From Nitrososphaerota archaeon (GTDB taxonomy: Archaea > Thermoproteota > EX4484-205 > JAAOZO01), in NCBI GenBank assembly GCA_011605715.1, contig JAAOZO010000228.1, positions 1-5,556 of the forward strand: a stretch of 5,556 nucleotides of DNA, in the 5' to 3' direction. The notes under the pieces are model-generated. The model ran no database searches. It worked only from the letters and a program-made list of their open reading frames with translations, and was not told where the DNA came from. Each line of letters starts with the position of its first letter. The stretch's first letter is position 1. Positions 5,049-5,556 of this stretch are shown piece by piece. Made by a program: the position numbers and the translations under genes.

Positions 5049-5317
5049 CAATGAAGTTTAATTCGCTTATGATTGCTTCAAATAGGTTAAATTTACTTTA
5101 CTTACTTCGTAATTCTGGATTTGAAGTTAGAATGCACGCATACGAGTATCTTGTAGCATACAATAGTAGGTTCCTTTGTCTTATTCTTCTTTTTCCTATA
5201 GATAATAAAGCAACAATAAAAGTGTTCAGTTGGATTCCAGACAACAGTTTGTTAGTTGACAAAGTCGTATCTATAATTAAAAAAGTTGAAAAAGATGTAA
5301 AAATAGAAGTAAAGTAA
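5045..5317 (+). CDS. Hypothetical 90-residue protein coupled to the exporter
   Basis: I do not recognise this protein. It is 90 residues from the ATG at 5045, or 88 from the ATG at 5051. The ATG at 5045 overlaps the exporter's stop (ATGA), and a GGTGA site lies just upstream, so translation is probably coupled to the exporter. The order of elements reads as a helix (NSLMIASNRLNLLYLLRNSG, about 6-25) and then two or more strands (FEVRMHAYEYLVAY, 26-39; RFLCLILLFPI, 42-52). A further strand (TIKVFSWIP, 57-65) is followed by a terminal helix (SLLVDKVVSIIKKVEKDV, 68-85). This suggests a small alpha/beta domain rather than a membrane protein, although 43-51 is very hydrophobic. The coupling suggests a partner or regulator of the exporter (inference). 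No clear T-rich terminator follows. Confidence 0.7.
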   Translation: MTMKFNSLMIASNRLNLLYLLRNSGFEVRMHAYEYLVAYNSRFLCLILLFPIDNKATIKVFSWIPDNSLLVDKVVSIIKKVEKDVKIEVK

Positions 5318-5432
5318 GCATATTAAAGTATGAGTAGCAAAGTGCCACTTGGTTTCACAAATGTGCACTGAGCGTGTAGTTCTTTAACTAAAAAGTTCTA
5401 AGTTAACAGAGCAGAATATACGTGCAGTATTG

Positions 5433-5440
5433 TTTAAATA
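5433..5440 (+). promoter_or_regulatory. TATA box of the last, partial gene
   Basis: TTTAAATA is centred about 37 bases before the ATG at 5474, so transcription would start near 5462-5464 in the C-rich segment CCCCGCGC. It is a typical archaeal box and the main reason for calling the short partial gene after it. Confidence 0.55.
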
Positions 5441-5473
5441 CCCGTTTTAGATGCTTTTTCCCCGCGCTATCAT

Positions 5474-5556
5474 ATGGATATGAACAATAATTCGAAAAAG
5501 TTCTATACCCTTAGAATTTTACCAAACGGTATTTTAGTTATTGTAAACGTTGGAGA
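5474..5556 (+). CDS. N-terminal start of an unrecognised protein (cut by window end)
   Basis: Twenty-seven codons are open from the ATG at 5474 to the window edge. The translation begins MDMNNNSKKFYTLRILPNG and continues with a hydrophobic strand ILVIVNVG. A second in-frame ATG at 5480 is an alternative start. No GGTGA lies before it, and the short leader expected from the TATA box at 5433-5440 agrees with that. The fragment is too short to assign a family. The strand-turn-strand look (YTLRILPNGILVIVNV) suggests a beta hairpin near the N-terminus. Confidence 0.45.
   Translation, partial: MDMNNNSKKFYTLRILPNGILVIVNVG

Noticed and set aside
5338..5400. Small palindrome AAGTGCCACTT (5340-5350) and a CTGA motif (5367-5370), considered as a C/D-box guide RNA or tRNA fragment
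   Set aside because: No matching C box (RTGATGA) or paired C'/D' arrangement is present, and no tRNA-like stems or T-loop sequence could be found.
1..5556. CRISPR array, insertion sequence, toxin-antitoxin pair or defence island
   Set aside because: No regularly spaced repeats, no intact transposase with terminal inverted repeats, no toxin beside the RHH gene and no nuclease or effector gene were found on either strand.

Overview
The window looks like AT-rich archaeal DNA, most likely from a thermophilic Thermoproteota-type (crenarchaeal) organism. Genes are preceded by TATA-like boxes such as TTTATATA and TTTAAATA, about 30-45 bases before the start codon. Several genes have almost no leader, while leadered or internal genes carry the archaeal Shine-Dalgarno core GGTGA. 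T-rich tracts follow some genes, arginine is coded mostly by AGA/AGG, and ATA isoleucine codons are frequent. The lineage is an inference, since no rRNA or tRNA gene is present.

Layout: 1-218 is the 3' end of an unrecognised plus-strand gene. 219-584 is a gene-poor stretch with two small inverted repeats and no convincing gene. 585-1715 encodes a DUF6807 ('PmoA-like') protein with its own promoter. A minus-strand pair follows. It consists of a small FUN14-family membrane protein (1737-2033), convergent with the DUF6807 gene, and a 62-residue ribbon-helix-helix DNA-binding protein (2113-2301). A T-rich terminator and a second promoter separate the two, so each is its own transcription unit. 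2302-2873 contains promoters and a long AT-rich interval with possible gene debris. 2874-4004 encodes a xylose-isomerase-like TIM-barrel protein, followed by a strong T-rich terminator. 4245-5048 encodes a TauE/SafE-family exporter. It overlaps by ATGA a 90-residue hypothetical gene (5045-5317). The window ends in the first 27 codons of another gene that has a good TATA box.

How the genes may work together: the DUF6807 protein and the sugar-isomerase-like enzyme are the two clear metabolic genes. In bacteria both families are commonly met in carbohydrate-utilisation settings, so an uncharacterised sugar or sugar-acid function is a reasonable hypothesis. They are not in one operon here. The isomerase keeps most of the XylA metal and catalytic motif positions but appears altered at three or four of them, so D-xylose may not be its substrate. 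No mobile element, CRISPR array or defence system can be supported.
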